Positions 44,969 to 57,397 of a stretch of DNA of 64,000 bases are shown in pieces (the stretch's first letter is position 1; each line of letters begins with the position of its first letter). The translations under genes were made by a program, and so were the position numbers. Below the pieces are notes generated by a model. It made no database searches and was not told where the DNA came from. It worked only from the letters and a program-made list of their open reading frames with translations. The stretch covers positions 1,302,001 through 1,366,000 of the forward strand of contig JAVLRN010000010.1 in NCBI GenBank assembly GCA_032821775.1. Reading direction: 5' to 3'. The stretch is from Sanguinoderma infundibulare. Taxonomy: Eukaryota > Basidiomycota > Agaricomycetes > Polyporales > Polyporaceae.

Positions 44969-47742
44969 ATGTGCGTATTCGACTGGCTCCTAAGCCTCCT
45001 GCCTGTCTGCATGGCATATGGTCTCCGACGTCGTTCCGCCTTCCTCGCCGCTTTCGCGGTTGGATCCTCGTCCGTATCTGGCTATGCTTTCCCGGACTGT
45101 GTCAATGGCCCACTCGCCAACAATTCCGTCTGTGATACCTCAAAGGATGCCGTCGCTCGTGCTACTGCCCTGATCGATCTTTGGACCGATGCAGAGCTCG
45201 CAAACAACACGGTGAATGCCTCTCCCGGCGTTCCACGCCTTGGACTGCCTGCATACAACTGGTGGAACGAAGGTCTCGTAGGTAGCACATCATTGCCTTG
45301 GAGTACACCTTCTTATCCCCTTCTTTTTACCTATTAGCATGGAGTTGCCCTCAGCCCCGGTGTCACCTTCGCTGCCTCCGGCAACTTCAGCTATTCAACG
45401 TCTTTCCCCCAACCTATCCTCACGGGTGCTGCCTTCGACGACCCTCTCATCCAGGTTATAGCTTCCATCATATCCACCGAAGCCCGCGCTTTCAACAATG
45501 CTGGCCGCGGAGGACTCGACTACTGGACACCGAACATCAACCGTGAGTTTGTTCTCTGCCCATGACGTCATCCATTAACCGAGTAACCTTTTGACGCGCC
45601 TGTCTGTTCAGCTTTCAAGGATCCTCGCTGGGGTCGTGGCCAGGAGACCCCGGGAGAAGACCCTTTCCATCTCCAGAACTATGTTTACAACCTCATCGTC
45701 GGTCTTCAAGGCGGTCTGGACCCCAAACCGTACTTCAAGGTCGCGGCCGACTGCAAGCACTATGCTGCCTACGATCTCGAAAACTGGGAAGGTGTCGTTC
45801 GTTACGGCTTCAATGCCATAGTCACACAGCAGGATCTCTCGGAATACTACCTTCCTCCGTTCCAGACTTGCGTACGTGACGCCAAGGTCGCCAGCGTCAT
45901 GTGCTCGTACAATGCCGTGAACGGTATACCGTCGTGCGCCAACAAGTTCCTGTTGCAAGATATCCTTCGGGACTTCTGGGGCTTTGACGACGACAGATGG
46001 GTGACGAGCGATTGTGGTGCAGTCGAGACCATCTACATGCCCCACAACTACACGGATGACCTGGTGCAAGCCGCAGCAGACGCTCTGCTCGCGGGCACGG
46101 ACATCGACTGTGAGCCTTTCTCGTCCATCTACCTCCCTGATGCCCTTGCGCGCGGTCTTGTCAACACCACCGATCTCAAGCGAGCGGCAATCCGCCAATA
46201 CGCTTCTCTTGTCAGGTACACCATCTTCTTCCATTGTCAAAGACGCCAGGAAAGCGATTTGAATACGTTCATCACAGGCTTGGCTACTTCGACCCGCCGG
46301 AATCGCAGCCATTCCGCCAGCTCGGGTGGTCGGATGTCAACACACCACAGGCACAGCAGCTTGCGCACACTGCGGCCGTCGAAGGCATTGTCCTGCTCAA
46401 GAACGACGGCACGCTTCCATTTGCCCAACATATCCGCAAGCTCGCTTTGATCGGGCCATGGGCCAACGCCACGACGCTCATGCAGGGCAACTACTACGGC
46501 ATCGCCCCGTACCTCATTAGCCCCCTCCTCGGCGCCCAGCAAGCCGGATTCGAGGTCGAGTACGTTCTCGGTACCGGCGTCACCACAGCCAACGACACGA
46601 GCGGGTTTGCGGCGGCCGTCGCGGCAGCGAAGCGCGCGGACGCTGTCGTCTTCGCCGGGGGCCTCGACGAAACCGTCGAGGCCGAGGGGTTGGACAGGCT
46701 GAACGTGACTTGGCCCGGGAATCAGCTCGACCTAGTGGCACAGCTCGCGGGTGTGGGCAAGCCGCTGGTTGTCGCGCAGTTCGGAGGCGGCCAACTGGAC
46801 GACTCGGCGTTGAAGGCCGACCGCGGGGTGCGTGCCACATCCGCAACTTTCTTTGCCACTTCACCTCTTCCCAATCTCCATTGCACGCCGAGGCGTGGTT
46901 ACGCGCATATATATCCGCATTCGTCTTGGTCTGCCCCTGCAGATCTTCGCCTTGATTCCTTGTGAGCAATGAATTTCCACAAGCCCTGACGCGTTTGACG
47001 TTGGCATGCTATGCCACATGTCTCCCAACAGGTGAATGCCATCATCTGGGGCGGATACCCGGGCCAGAGCGGCGGCGCAGCGCTCTTCGACATCCTCACC
47101 GGCAAGGCCGCGCCCGCCGGACGCCTGCCCATCACGCAGTACCCCGCCGAGTACGTGCATCAAGTGCCCATGACGGACATGACCCTCCGTCCGAGCGCCA
47201 CCAACCCTGGACGGACGTACAAGTGGTACAGCGGCACGCCCGTCTTCGAGTTCGGCTTCGGGCTGCACTACACGACGTTCTCGTTCGCGTGGGCCCCGAC
47301 CGCGCACGCGGACGGCCCCGCCGCGAGCTACACGATCGACGACCTGGTCGCGCGCGGAAACAACGGCAGCAGCGCGCCGTTCCTCGACCTCGCCCCGCTC
47401 GACACGTTCGCGGTGCGCGTGACGAACACGGGCAAAGCGACGTCGGACTACGTCGCGCTGCTCTTCGCGAGCGGGACGTTCGGCCCCGCGCCGCACCCGA
47501 ACAAGCAGCTTGTGGCGTACACGCGTGTGCACGGGCTCGCCCCGGACAAGAGCGCGACCGCGGAGCTGACGGTGACGCTCGGGGCGATCGCCCGGGCGGA
47601 CGAGAGCGGGGCGAAGTGGGTGTACCCAGGGACGTACACGCTCACGTTGGACACCGGCAGCGAGCTGAAGCACACGTTCGAGTTGGCTGGGGAGGCGAGG
47701 AAGATCGCGGATTGGCCGGCGGATGCGGGTTCTTCGACGTAG
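44969..47742 (+). CDS. GH3 beta-xylosidase (exo-1,4-beta-xylosidase type)
   Basis: Secreted glycoside hydrolase family 3 enzyme releasing xylose from xylo-oligosaccharides. Five exons (44969-45277, 45338-45542, 45612-46215, 46278-46827, 47032-47742) join in frame to 792 residues. The first ATG gives a hydrophobic leader; the ATG at 45013 would give a neater signal peptide (MAYGLRRRSAFLAAFAVGSS) and may be the real start. GH3 marks are LPAYNWWNEGL, DYWTPNIN.FKDPRWGRGQE, TPGEDPF, KHYAAYDLENW (substrate Lys-His), CSYNAVNGIPSCAN and WVTSDCGAV with the nucleophile Asp305. The second domain has AVEGIVLLKNDGTLP, and the C-terminal fibronectin-III-like domain has FAVRVTNTGK. YNWWNEG and the CSYNAVNG block favour beta-xylosidase over beta-glucosidase. 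Intron 4 is 204 bases. Confidence 0.92.
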
Positions 47743-49586
47743 GCGGTACATAGTGGTCGAGTCGCGCCGGGGGAGTCGTCCGTCTTCCCTTCCATGGACC
47801 GTATTCGTCGTCGGCTTAGGGGCGATTATTGTAGTGTAGTGTCGGATACATTTGAGGGGCAAGAGGTACGGTGGTTGGATGACCGTCGAGTGGAGAAAAC
47901 CACATTTGAGCGCCTATTTTGTCACGCAGTACTAGTGGTAAACATGCCGAAGTTATGCGAACGTCGCACATGACTTCTCAGAGCTCACAGCAGACGATCC
48001 CATGTTCCGAGTTGACAATTTTATATTATTGCGTGTTTTTGTGCCGGACTGCGGGTACACAACGAACTCGGTGATCGTGCACATGCGCCGCCTGGGGGTT
48101 TTCTCTTTTCTCCCGACTGACATCGATCTCAACAGACCCTCCATAAACGACCGCGCCAAAGCCTCATCCAAAGCCCGTCACATCCTCCTGGCGCATCCCT
48201 CTAGTTCCACCCCACGACCCCGGCCGAAGGCAGGGGGTGGGAGAGACACGCGCACAACCGTGGACGAGACCTGCGCCAGTCCCGCGGGCGCTGGCGAACG
48301 CCTGTCGTGCTTGTCCGGTGGTCCTCTGTTGATCCGGTGTGGGCGCGAGATACAAACTTAGGAAAACGTGCGAGAGCTACTTACCGAGTGCACCGTATGC
48401 GGCACATGACGGAAAGGCATCCGTGCTCGAGGGTGCTGTGGACATGACCCCGCTTCAACCGCCTGGAGCAGGAGCGGGAGTCGTACGCGCCAGCTCGGCC
48501 TTCTGCACTGCAATTGGCGGGGTTAGCCAAAGTAGGGAGGTGGGAGTTGAGTAGGCGACTCACCAAGCGTTCCTCCGTGATCGCCACCGTGTGGTACACG
48601 GCATAAGCCTGACGCTTGGTGATCGAGGAGGGAGGCTCGAGGGCGCGAGGGCGATGCGACAGTAGGCGTCGTCCGTATGGGTCGAGGGGGGCTGACCAGA
48701 CATTGGGGGCTCGGCAGCAGGTCGTTATAGGAAAGGAAAGCGAGGTCGAACGCGGGGGCCAGGGACGCGGCGTGTGGACGGATGTCCGACACGCCGTCCC
48801 CGACCGGGAGACGTCGAGTCAGGAGGCCGGGTAGGGTGGAACAAGAACCGAGGCATGAGAAGGGAACGCTGATGAGTCTTCTTGCAAGCAGGCAGGGAAG
48901 GAAGGAGATCTGGGTTTTGTTGTTTTCTAGATGCAGACGAGCGAGAGAAGATGATGAAGAGCATCGCTGGTGAGCGCTGGTAGTGGAGAGTGGCACTGGC
49001 AGATGATGGTTGTGGATGAGGAGATGGCGCTCCGGGGGTGGTTCTTAATACCCTTCCCGATGGTGGCTAACCACCCAACCTCCGGTTCCGATTTAGCAGG
49101 CGACCGGCTACGAGGCTTGCAAAGTTTGAGATGCCGGACATCTCTTCACAGTGGCTGGGTTGCGAACGACCTGATGGATGGTGCATATCACTTTGTGAGG
49201 AAGGTGTCGCGGTTCTACTTCGGTTCCTCGGACGTCAGGAGGCAAACATAGGCGGAAGAATCTGACAGGTGGCCTTCCACAGATAGCTAGCCTTGGTTGA
49301 CTTGCAGATCAGAACGAGGCTGGCGAAGCCCAGGCTTGAGATTCCCGACATGCCTTCACAGTGGCTGGGTCGCCGGGGATATGAAAGAGGACGAATGGCG
49401 CATTATGCGGCAGACATGCCACCCTGAAATCCGAGGAACCGAAGTAACGCGCGATCATCCCACCGCATGTGATTCTGTCCCCGTTCACGGACAGGGAGAT
49501 CTCGAGCGAAGGGGCTTTACTTGAGCCACCGCAGCCCGCCGCTTCTCCTCGAGCCGTCCAGCGCGATCCGGGGTACCAAAAGGCTT
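47743..49586. other. Intergenic stretch with short direct and inverted repeats
   Basis: About 1.8 kb with no convincing gene. A 17-base direct repeat cttcacagtggctgggt occurs at 49144-49160 and 49354-49370. A 16-base inverted repeat, acttcggttcctcgga, lies at 49217-49232 with its complement at 49430-49445. Confidence 0.45.
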
Positions 49587-51161
49587 CCATGCTCCGCGAG
49601 CTCGCCGAGTCTCTGCATATCCTTCTCACCTCCGGCACCAACGGCACCCCAAACTGGAACGCAGTCGAGTCGACCAACGGGACCGCCGGGTGCACCTACA
49701 TCGGAGTCGGGTTCGAAGAGGTGCTCGCGAGTATCACGAGGAGCGACCCGGAGAATGGGCACACCACCGCCAAGGCAGCCGGGCTAGCACGACGAGGGAC
49801 TGAGGTCAGCAGCAAAGATCGTATTAGAGGTGTGATGACCGGAATGCTCTTACCATCTTTCTGCAGTACTCCAAGCAACTCGAAGATATCGCTCCTCCCG
49901 GAGATGAGATGCAAATCGCACGCCTGACGGGCGCGGTTTCCGCGTGGAGAGACGGTGTCGTGGCGTTCTCGAGCGAGGCGGACCTCAAGATCGCGTCTTC
50001 CCCGATCACTTCGGGCGTGCAGGCCTTCATCCCAGCGCCGAACATGAGCGGAGGCAGCAGCGCGGAGCTCGCGGTCCGCAGCGCACAGTACAAGTTGGCC
50101 ATGACGAACGCGCAGCTCAACGCAAGCAGGGAAAACTCGAGGATCGCGTCCGAGAAGCTTATGAAGGTTACGGGCTAACTGGGTGAGATCATCGCCCAGA
50201 TCGCCAAGGTCGACCTCCAGAAGCAGAACGTAAGCCTCCCGTATGATTGAACAGAATTCCACACCCACGTACCCGCAGATGTTCTTCTCCAGTGGGAAGA
50301 GATCATGGCGATCCTCTCGAAGGCGATCGACTTCTTGTGCGAACTCAAGCGGTGCCTGAACGTTGAACCTCGTGCACTTTTTCGACTCGGTCAACAACCT
50401 CATCCGCATCTCCATGCGCGAAGCCGCCGACGACTTCATCAAAATGGTGCGAGATGCGACGATGATCAACGACAGGCGGGGGAGGGGGACGCGACAGATT
50501 GGCGGGATCACTTTGGACGCTTGGTCGCGCCAGGTATGTATGTATGTCGTCCAATCCATGGACAAAAGATTGACCGTGACACCGTCACCTTGCAGGCGAT
50601 TTACAACCATGCGCTGTCCGCAGCGAAGGTCAGCAGGGTCGTCGAGAACATAAGCGACGCGAGCACTCACCCCATTTCGCAAGTACGGCCGATATGTAGC
50701 TAACCTCATACCCACCCAGATGTACGTGACCTTGTACGACAGCAATGTCCATCCGGGCGTCAACATGCTACTCAACATGGGAAAGCTGGTAGGGTCCGAA
50801 GACCAAGCGGCCATCGCGGCCGCGGGAACCGAGATCCAGGACTGGGCCCAATGCGCCAGCGACCGGATCGTCCAGCTCGTCACCGAGCTGAGTTCTGAAA
50901 CGTTACACACGTCGGGATCAGTCAGTGTTATGGACAAGCTCACGACTCACAATCTCCCAGCGTGCACACGCCAACGAGCGGGACATCGAGAGGCGCATGG
51001 TAGAGCTCGAGAGGTCGCTCGGAGGCATCCTCCCGCGCTCGTCGAGGATCGAGGAGATCATACGCAACGTCGAAAGAGAGGAGGTCAACGAGACCGGGCA
51101 GGTGTTGAGGGCTGCCGTCGACGAGAACCCCGTATACCAGAGGATGAACTCGTTCCTGTAG
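49587..51161 (+). pseudogene. Helical protein of unknown function, probably damaged
   Basis: Exons 49587-49804, 49867-50237, 50293 to about 50533, then three more to TAG 51159-51161. The protein is mainly alpha-helical: QIARLTGAVSAWRDGVVAFS, KLAMTNAQLNASRENSRIAS, AILSKAIDFLCELKR, NLVHFFDSVNNLIRISMREA, MYVTLYDSNVHPGVNMLLNM, ERDIERRMVELERSLGGILP and the ending NPVYQRMNSFL. Two problems were noted. An in-frame TAA at 50176-50178 can be avoided only if a 33-base intron (about 50166-50198) is real. A one-base shift near 50350-50362 separates CELKR from LNLVHFF. No domain is recognised; the start is uncertain because the frame is open upstream without an ATG. Confidence 0.45.
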
Positions 51162-52122
51162 ACGGCCATCCTCCGCCACGATTCGGGTGAATAGCGTCAG
51201 TCGAACTCTTTCCGTGCTTCCCTGCGAGTACGAGACCCGGTTGTTCCGTGCGATACCTGACACCCAGTACACCCTGTGAGAATGACTGAGGTAGAACGGA
51301 ACGGCACTGATCATACCTCGAGGAGCTTTGTGCGAGCCGCCAAACCTACTGCACGATAAGTCACGAGTCAAACAAACCCTCAAACCTACCTATCGTGCAA
51401 CAGCAGCAACGCGCCAGGCACCTCGAAGCAAACGAAATAGCATGTAATCCGCATACATCTATCCAGTGGACGGCGAAGCTCTATTACCTAGGGCGGGATA
51501 CGTAGATGAAGAATGAGATGGAGGTAGGAAATGGGTGGGCCGGGTAGATATACTAGGGTGTAGTGTAGGTGTCGCAGCGGGCAGTAAGGAACACGGTGAT
51601 GGTACAGGTACAAATGCGTGAATATGCCAGGGTCAGGGTGGGATGGAGATGATGGGAGCAAGAAGTACACGATGCCGATGCAAGGGAGCAGGGGGGGCCG
51701 GAGAAGGGAAACCAGGTCAGAGAAGGCGGGGGTAACAGTAAAGGCGACCACTCCGGTTGGCACGTTGAGACAAAACAGCAGCGACGACAACCGGATTGAC
51801 TTTTACAGTCCGCGGACCAGCAAAACGACCTGAAATACCGAAAGCAACGAGATGAGCGGGGACGAGGAGGGCGGTAAGGGACACCGGGGACGGCTAGGAA
51901 AAGGTAAGCACGGTAGACCAGGCAGGATAGCATAGGAATAGAAACGAGGCAAAAGGAGGTTCTGAATCAGCAACGAGACATCCGGGAAGTAAGACTAAGC
52001 AAACGTAAAGATGTCGGTTGCGTCAGAAATATGAATGAGATGTAAGGGTCCATCAGGGGGCACCAACGACTACTCGCCAGATACCCTAGCGTAGGGACAT
52101 ACGGCGGCTAGCAATCGCTAAA
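51162..52122. other. Convergent intergenic region
   Basis: 3' flanks of the helical gene and the membrane-protein gene. Purine-rich on the plus strand (many ggagg and agga runs near 51480-51760). No gene is recognised. Confidence 0.45.
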
Positions 52123-54959
52123 TCACCGTTGGGGCGTGATAGTCATATCCGTTTCTTCGTGCACATGTCGTGGCTCCATTCGTGGCGTCGGCGGCGCGGT
52201 GAGGTCCACCGGAGTCTCTACCGCGCTCTCGTATCCTTCGAGGTCGAGCTGGGATTCGTATGGCGTGGGCGAATGGAGATCTCCCTCCTCTGCCGTTGCG
52301 AAGGACATGAACGAGCTCGCTCGAGACGCAGCTCGTGCGGGGAACGAGTTGTCGGTGGGTGTCCCAACCCATGCGCTCTTGAATGCAGATGGAGGAGCTT
52401 TTGACGAGGTCGTGACAGGTGGGCTGGCCAGAGGAGCGCTGCTGGACGGCGAGGGCGGTGTCGTGGGTTTGGACGACAAAGACGCAGCAGGTAAAGAAAC
52501 GATTGGAACAGGCTGGGGTGACGATGACGCTGGTGCGTCTTCGGCCGTAGGCACTGGCGATGCGGTGGGCACGGACGCGGCGTCAGCAGCACTATTCCTC
52601 TCCTCCGCGGGCGAGGATGATCGTTGAATCGCGTTATCAGCGTTACCCAAAGCCACCGGACTTTCCATGACCTCCGCCACATCCGGGAGAACATGTGCTC
52701 CAATAGCCTCATCCCCTGCTGGAGTGTGCGCGGAAGCACTCGACGAAGTCGAATTCGCCTGGCTCGATTCCACCTCTTCGCCATACCCAGAGCTCGGGGA
52801 TCCCCTACCCTCCGTCGATGACTCCACACCAACCCCGCCGCCGCCCCCGGCGATCTCCTCAAACCCGGGAGGGGGCTCCAACTCGACCCTCGATGTCGAG
52901 GCGGCATACGCGATCGCGTCCGGTCCATACGGCCTCCCGAATCGGGCAAAGCTCTCCCTGCTTGAGAGGAGCCGGAGCTGGTCTGGCGTCGGCCCGTTCT
53001 TGGGATAGGTGAACTCGGTCTTGACGAGGGTGTGCGTGAGGGGCGACGAGATCGAGTGCAGCGAGATCATCGACGGTGAGGTGAGCCCTTCGATACCGCC
53101 GCCGAGGTTCCCGTTAGAGCGCGAGCGTGACAGCAGGCTGAACATGGAGCCTGAGCCCGAGTGCGAGGGCCTGTGGTGCAGGATGCGGCTCCGGCGCGGG
53201 TCGCGGTCGGACGAGAGGGACGGGCGGGAGTCTGAAAGCGCATGACTGGTGCTGCTCCTTGGTTCTGGAGACGGGGACTGGGCAGTGGGAGGTACAGGTG
53301 GCGAGGACGCAGGTACAGGCGGCCCAAGACGAGAATTGCGCGGGTTGAATATTGACGCAAAGACGGACCGACGACGCGTCGAACCCGTCCCCTGCTGATC
53401 CGTTGAGGTCCGCTCATTTTCAGGGCTCGGCTGGCTCGTCGGGGACGTCGTGATCGGCGCAGGATCATCGAGGACGACAGTCTCATACGGGGGTGCCGCA
53501 TCCGCGTAATGAGGCGCACTGTTCTCCGCGGAGCTCACAATGCTATCGAAGCTCGCGCGAGTGCCTAGTGCGGGAGGGTTGAGATGTTGTTGCGATCCGT
53601 GGTCGTCATTGTGGAGGAGAGGCACGTCGGTCGCGGAGTGAGGCATGGGCGTATACATGGATGACGGAGCCGAGATGTCGATTGAGCCCCGGGGAGTCTC
53701 GGTAGCATGTTCATCGAGGGGAGGCATCTCTACCGTAATCGGTATGTCGTCCTCCAGTTCATCCGCACCTCTGTAGTGCTTGTCAGTATGGTTGTACCCA
53801 AGGGATACATCCGTCATATGCTTGAGGAAAAACACGTGCCACCAATAAACGGGTGAAGTCCGCCAGGGACCGATAGTCATGGGCACGATAAGCTCATGCC
53901 AATCCCGCGCAGACTCCGTCTTCTTCCCTATCGCACCACATTGCGCCGAAGAAAGCTGGACCGAGCAGAACACCAGACGGTCCAAGTTATGGACGCAACT
54001 GCTCGGGCGCCGCTATCTTTACGCGACTTCTCGATCCTGTCACGACTGATCAATTGCCCTCGCTTGTGCGGGCATGAAAGATATGACGCCACAAAGGCGG
54101 CGATACTCTCAATAAGGTACGCTCATGTAGACACAAGACATGCCTTTGTGCTAGACCAGCGCGAGCCGTACCATGCGAACGCGCAGCGAGGAAGTTGACG
54201 GGATCGTTTCGGGAAGACATGCATGGTAACGCTTCCCTACCATGATATGCGCCCTGTGGACGGGACAGAAAGAAGGCAAAGGCTGCACGCAACCGAGCAC
54301 ACACGGCGAGCGGTCTGGCATACCCGTTCGGTCCATCGCCGACGCGAAAGCGCAGGCCAGAGAACGGAACAGCAGCACAGGGAATAGCCCCACTCACCTC
54401 ACAATCACAATCTCCTGGTCACCTGGCTCCTTCATGTACGCCGGGAGGGAGTGGGTCGAGATCTGGCTGGGCGTCCTCCGCGTCCTCCTCGGCCTCCTGC
54501 CCCGGGTGGCTCCTGCTCCCGCCCCCGTTCCGTTGTTCCCGCCTGGAGAGTCGACGAGCTGGTCAGCAGTGAGCTCGCGAGTCGCGGCACCCGCAGCCTG
54601 GGTCGAGCGGGAGCCCCACCCGAGCAGGCCAGAGCGCCGGAAACGGCGGCCACAGCACGCAAAGATGGTCCCGACGATGAAGATTGCAGCAACGACGACT
54701 AGCGGAATCTGCAAGTACGAATGGCGGATGGAATGTGTCGGGCGTCACGAGCACGGATGATCAGACGTGCATGAACAAGCTGAGGGAGCACACGCACCCA
54801 TATCTGCATCTGGTTGCTCCTCGTCGGGCTGCCGTTCGATGAGTTTCCGCCGCTCTGGCGCGGCCGTAGATGCGGCTGGGGAGCAGCGAGGACGTAGAGA
54901 ACGCTACCGGTGCATGATGCGGAGGTCACGAGTGCCAAGAGCGCACTCAGTCGGGACAT
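52123..54959 (-). CDS. Single-pass membrane protein with long Ser/Pro-rich tail and TADQL motif, unknown family
   Basis: Three exons (54959-54798, 54708-54398, 53770-52123) join in frame to 706 residues. An N-terminal signal peptide (MSRLSALLALVTSASCTGSV) is followed by a short Asn/Ser-rich outer segment. A membrane helix follows (IPLVVVAAIFIVGTIFACC) and then the stop-transfer GRRFRRS. The cytoplasmic side starts with RELTADQLVDSPGG, then STHSLPAYMKEPGDQEIVIV and RGADELEDDIPITVEMPP. A Ser/Pro-rich disordered tail of about 500 residues follows, with islands PPYETVVLDDP, RRSVFASIFNPRN and SGSGSMFSLLSRSRSN. These islands and the TADQ and KEPG blocks recur in the gene at 61.9 kb. Intron 2 is 627 bases. 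The single helix and disordered tail suggest a cell-surface or signalling role, but no function is assigned. Confidence 0.75.
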
Positions 54960-55785
54960 GTGTGAGCGGTGGACCAAATCACGTTGTATGCGCCGTCGGT
55001 TCTGGTCGCCAGGGGAGGGTGGGTAGTCCCAGAGTGTGGTGACCGGCCGAGAGATTGAGATGGAGGTGGGAGGGAGAGTCGAGGAAGGCGGAAGGGAGCG
55101 TAAAAGAGCCCGGGAGGGAATCCGAAGGCGCTGCTCGGACGATGACGGTGACACATCCCGCTCGCGTCAGGCCACCCCTCTCATTGTTCATATTTCCTCC
55201 TGCTCCCACTCGCCGAGCTTCCCGTGCCAAAATAACCCTCTGCGCATTGGTCTCGTATCCTCATCCGGGTCTTGTCTTAGCTACGCATGGTCAGAGGAGC
55301 ACTGCCGTTGTGGAGTGAGACAATTGCGCGCTGCAGAGCGTTCACGTTCGGGCGAGCAACCTTTGTCAAGACTAGGGGCAGCGACGCTGCGGACATCGTG
55401 CGCGCAATATCGCTGTATAGCCATGCATCGAGTGCGTGCCTGTCTTGAGGAGACACGATGGTTCGATGCGCATGGCAGGCGTGGGCTTGCCAAAGTAAGC
55501 GCAAGTAGCCTTGTAGTTTCACAAAACCCGAATCACCGTCGACACCTAGCCTCTAGGCCTTTTCAATGGAATCTCGCGACTGACCTACATGTATATCAGT
55601 ATCATCCGATGATCCAGCACCCAACAGAGCCCATCAAAGAATGTCGAAATCAACAGCCTGCCATTGCCGAACCAATGCTGTGTCGACCTTCCGAACCACA
55701 GAAGGACCTCCTCCGAGCTCACCGAACCCATACCTACCCCTTCTCCATCTCGAACACCAATACCCCGTGCGCCGGCCATGAAAAC
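54960..55785. other. Upstream region of the membrane-protein gene
   Basis: GA-rich on the plus strand near 55040-55130, that is a CT-rich leader for the minus-strand gene. Nothing else is recognised. Confidence 0.45.
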
Positions 55786-56880
55786 CTACACAGTCAACTG
55801 ACACCTCCGGATCGTCGCCACCCTCCGATCGAGCGCCCCAAACGCAGCATCGTCCAGCAGGGCAAGGGGCCCCGCGAACATCTCGTCCCTCCCCAGCCCA
55901 CCCACCACCCCCCTAATCCCCGTCACCACGTTCCGCATCGAGCACATTGTCGAAATGACCGTCGAGCTGCTCAGCGCCGAGTTCACCGCATACAGGCACT
56001 CGTTGATGCGCTCCGACAGATCCGTCAGCTCGTCCCGCGCCTGCTTCAGGCCGTGCTCCTCCACTTCGAGGTAAATTCCGCGCACCCGGAGCTCGGACAC
56101 CATCGCCGCCAGTCGTTCGCGCTCTATACGCTCCAGCGCCAGCCTGTGCCGCTGCGCGTCGAGCTCGGCGTTGGATGCGAACAGCTGGCGCTCGCAGCTG
56201 ACCACGACGTCATGACAGTGCTCGTCCGTGTCCGCCAGAGCCTTCATGTTGACCGCGGCGACCCCGAAGGCGATGATAGGGAAGAACACGCTCGCAATCA
56301 TCGCCTGTCCGTTCGTCAGTTGCCGTCGCGAGTCCTCACGCGGACGCGCCTGGACGTACCCCCGCGTGGATGGCTATGTGCGAGTTCTGCATCCGCCTCC
56401 TCCTGTCTTCCGCGTCCTCCAGCGCAGACCGCGCGGAGGCGAGGCTGGCTTCGGCGTGCTCGACGCTCCCCTCAGAGGTGCGGATGCTCTCTTCGGTGGC
56501 CGCGATGTTCGCTTCGGCCTCGCGCAGCTCGCACGACGTCTCACGAGCCGAGTCTTCGACGCGGCGGGCTTCGTCGAGGTTCTGCGAAAGGCGGGTGCCC
56601 GTGTTCTCCAGCCAGCTCGATGCCCTCTCCGATGCGGACCGCATGCTCTGCGAGAGGACTGGTGAACACGACTCGGAGGCCATGTGGGGAAAGTTCCAGT
56701 GCTCACATCTACGACGGCCTGGCTGTAGGCAAGAAATTCGTCGACGGTTGCCTGGGGATAGTTGACCTGGATGATGTCCGAAGTGAGGGGAGCATCGCGC
56801 TCGAGCGAGGCGACGATGTCGTTCACGGCGCTGATGGATCGTTGGACGTCCTCGATGATCAGCTGTCTGTCGTCCTCCAT
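55786..56880 (-). CDS. Coiled-coil protein with central hydrophobic segment, unknown function
   Basis: Three exons (56880-56707, 56647-56360, 56304-55786) join in frame to 326 residues from ATG 56880 (MEDDRQLIIEDVQRSISAVN). Exon 2 encodes a long amphipathic helix rich in Ala, Glu and Arg (NLDEARRVEDSARETSCELR, SVEHAEASLASARSALEDAE). A hydrophobic segment follows (MIASVFFPIIAFGVAAVN), then a second long helix (CERQLFASNAELDAQRHRLA, LKQARDELTDLSERINECLY) and a C-terminal block FGALDRRVATIRRCQLTV. The helix, hydrophobic hairpin-like segment, helix layout could be a membrane-associated coiled coil. It loosely recalls alpha-helical pore-forming or structural proteins, but that is only an architectural impression. 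No family is recognised. Confidence 0.65.
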
Positions 56881-57397
56881 TGGAGAGAGTCCGAGTGGGC
56901 GGTGTAGTTGAGGGTGCCATGCCGAGAATGCGCCATATATAAAGATTGTGGATCCATGCCAGCACGCAGACAACACACCCTCGCCGAAAGAGACTAGAAG
57001 CAGAAGGGGGTCCGAACCTAGTATGTGGCTGTCACCCTTGCGGTTCTGCGCAGGCAACGCGACCATTGGATGGCCTCGAGGAGAATGCAAGGGTTGCGGA
57101 CATGAAGGCAGCTGTGTGGTCAGAGTTGACGTCGAGCTTCTAATCCTGTCGAATATGAGCAGCCGTGAGAGGCCGATGCCCTGACCGTTTAGCGGTCCAG
57201 ATGCGGACATCAACAAGTCGAAAGTATGTCTTCCTCACTGAAATGCCCGACTGCAATGTATGCGTTACAATTTTATGCTGATCACTTCTTTTTACAATAG
57301 ACGACTTCAAGAAAACGTTTTTACCCCATCGTCACACGTGATCCTAGCATCGCTCCAACATCTGCCTTCGCAGCAGCGTCCAAGATCCGAACCAATC
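56881..57397. other. Intergenic region
   Basis: Promoter of the coiled-coil gene and 3' flank of the MFS gene. No gene is recognised. Confidence 0.45.

Noticed and set aside
48460..48996. Minus-strand open frame with a plausible splice site at 48563 (CGCTTG|gtgagt) leading to a short ending
   Set aside because: The open frame has no ATG and no recognisable domain. The composition is low-complexity; one good donor is not enough.
51553..51933. Minus-strand open frame rich in Cys, Ser and Pro
   Set aside because: Lies in the 3' flank of the membrane-protein gene, in a compositionally biased purine/pyrimidine tract.
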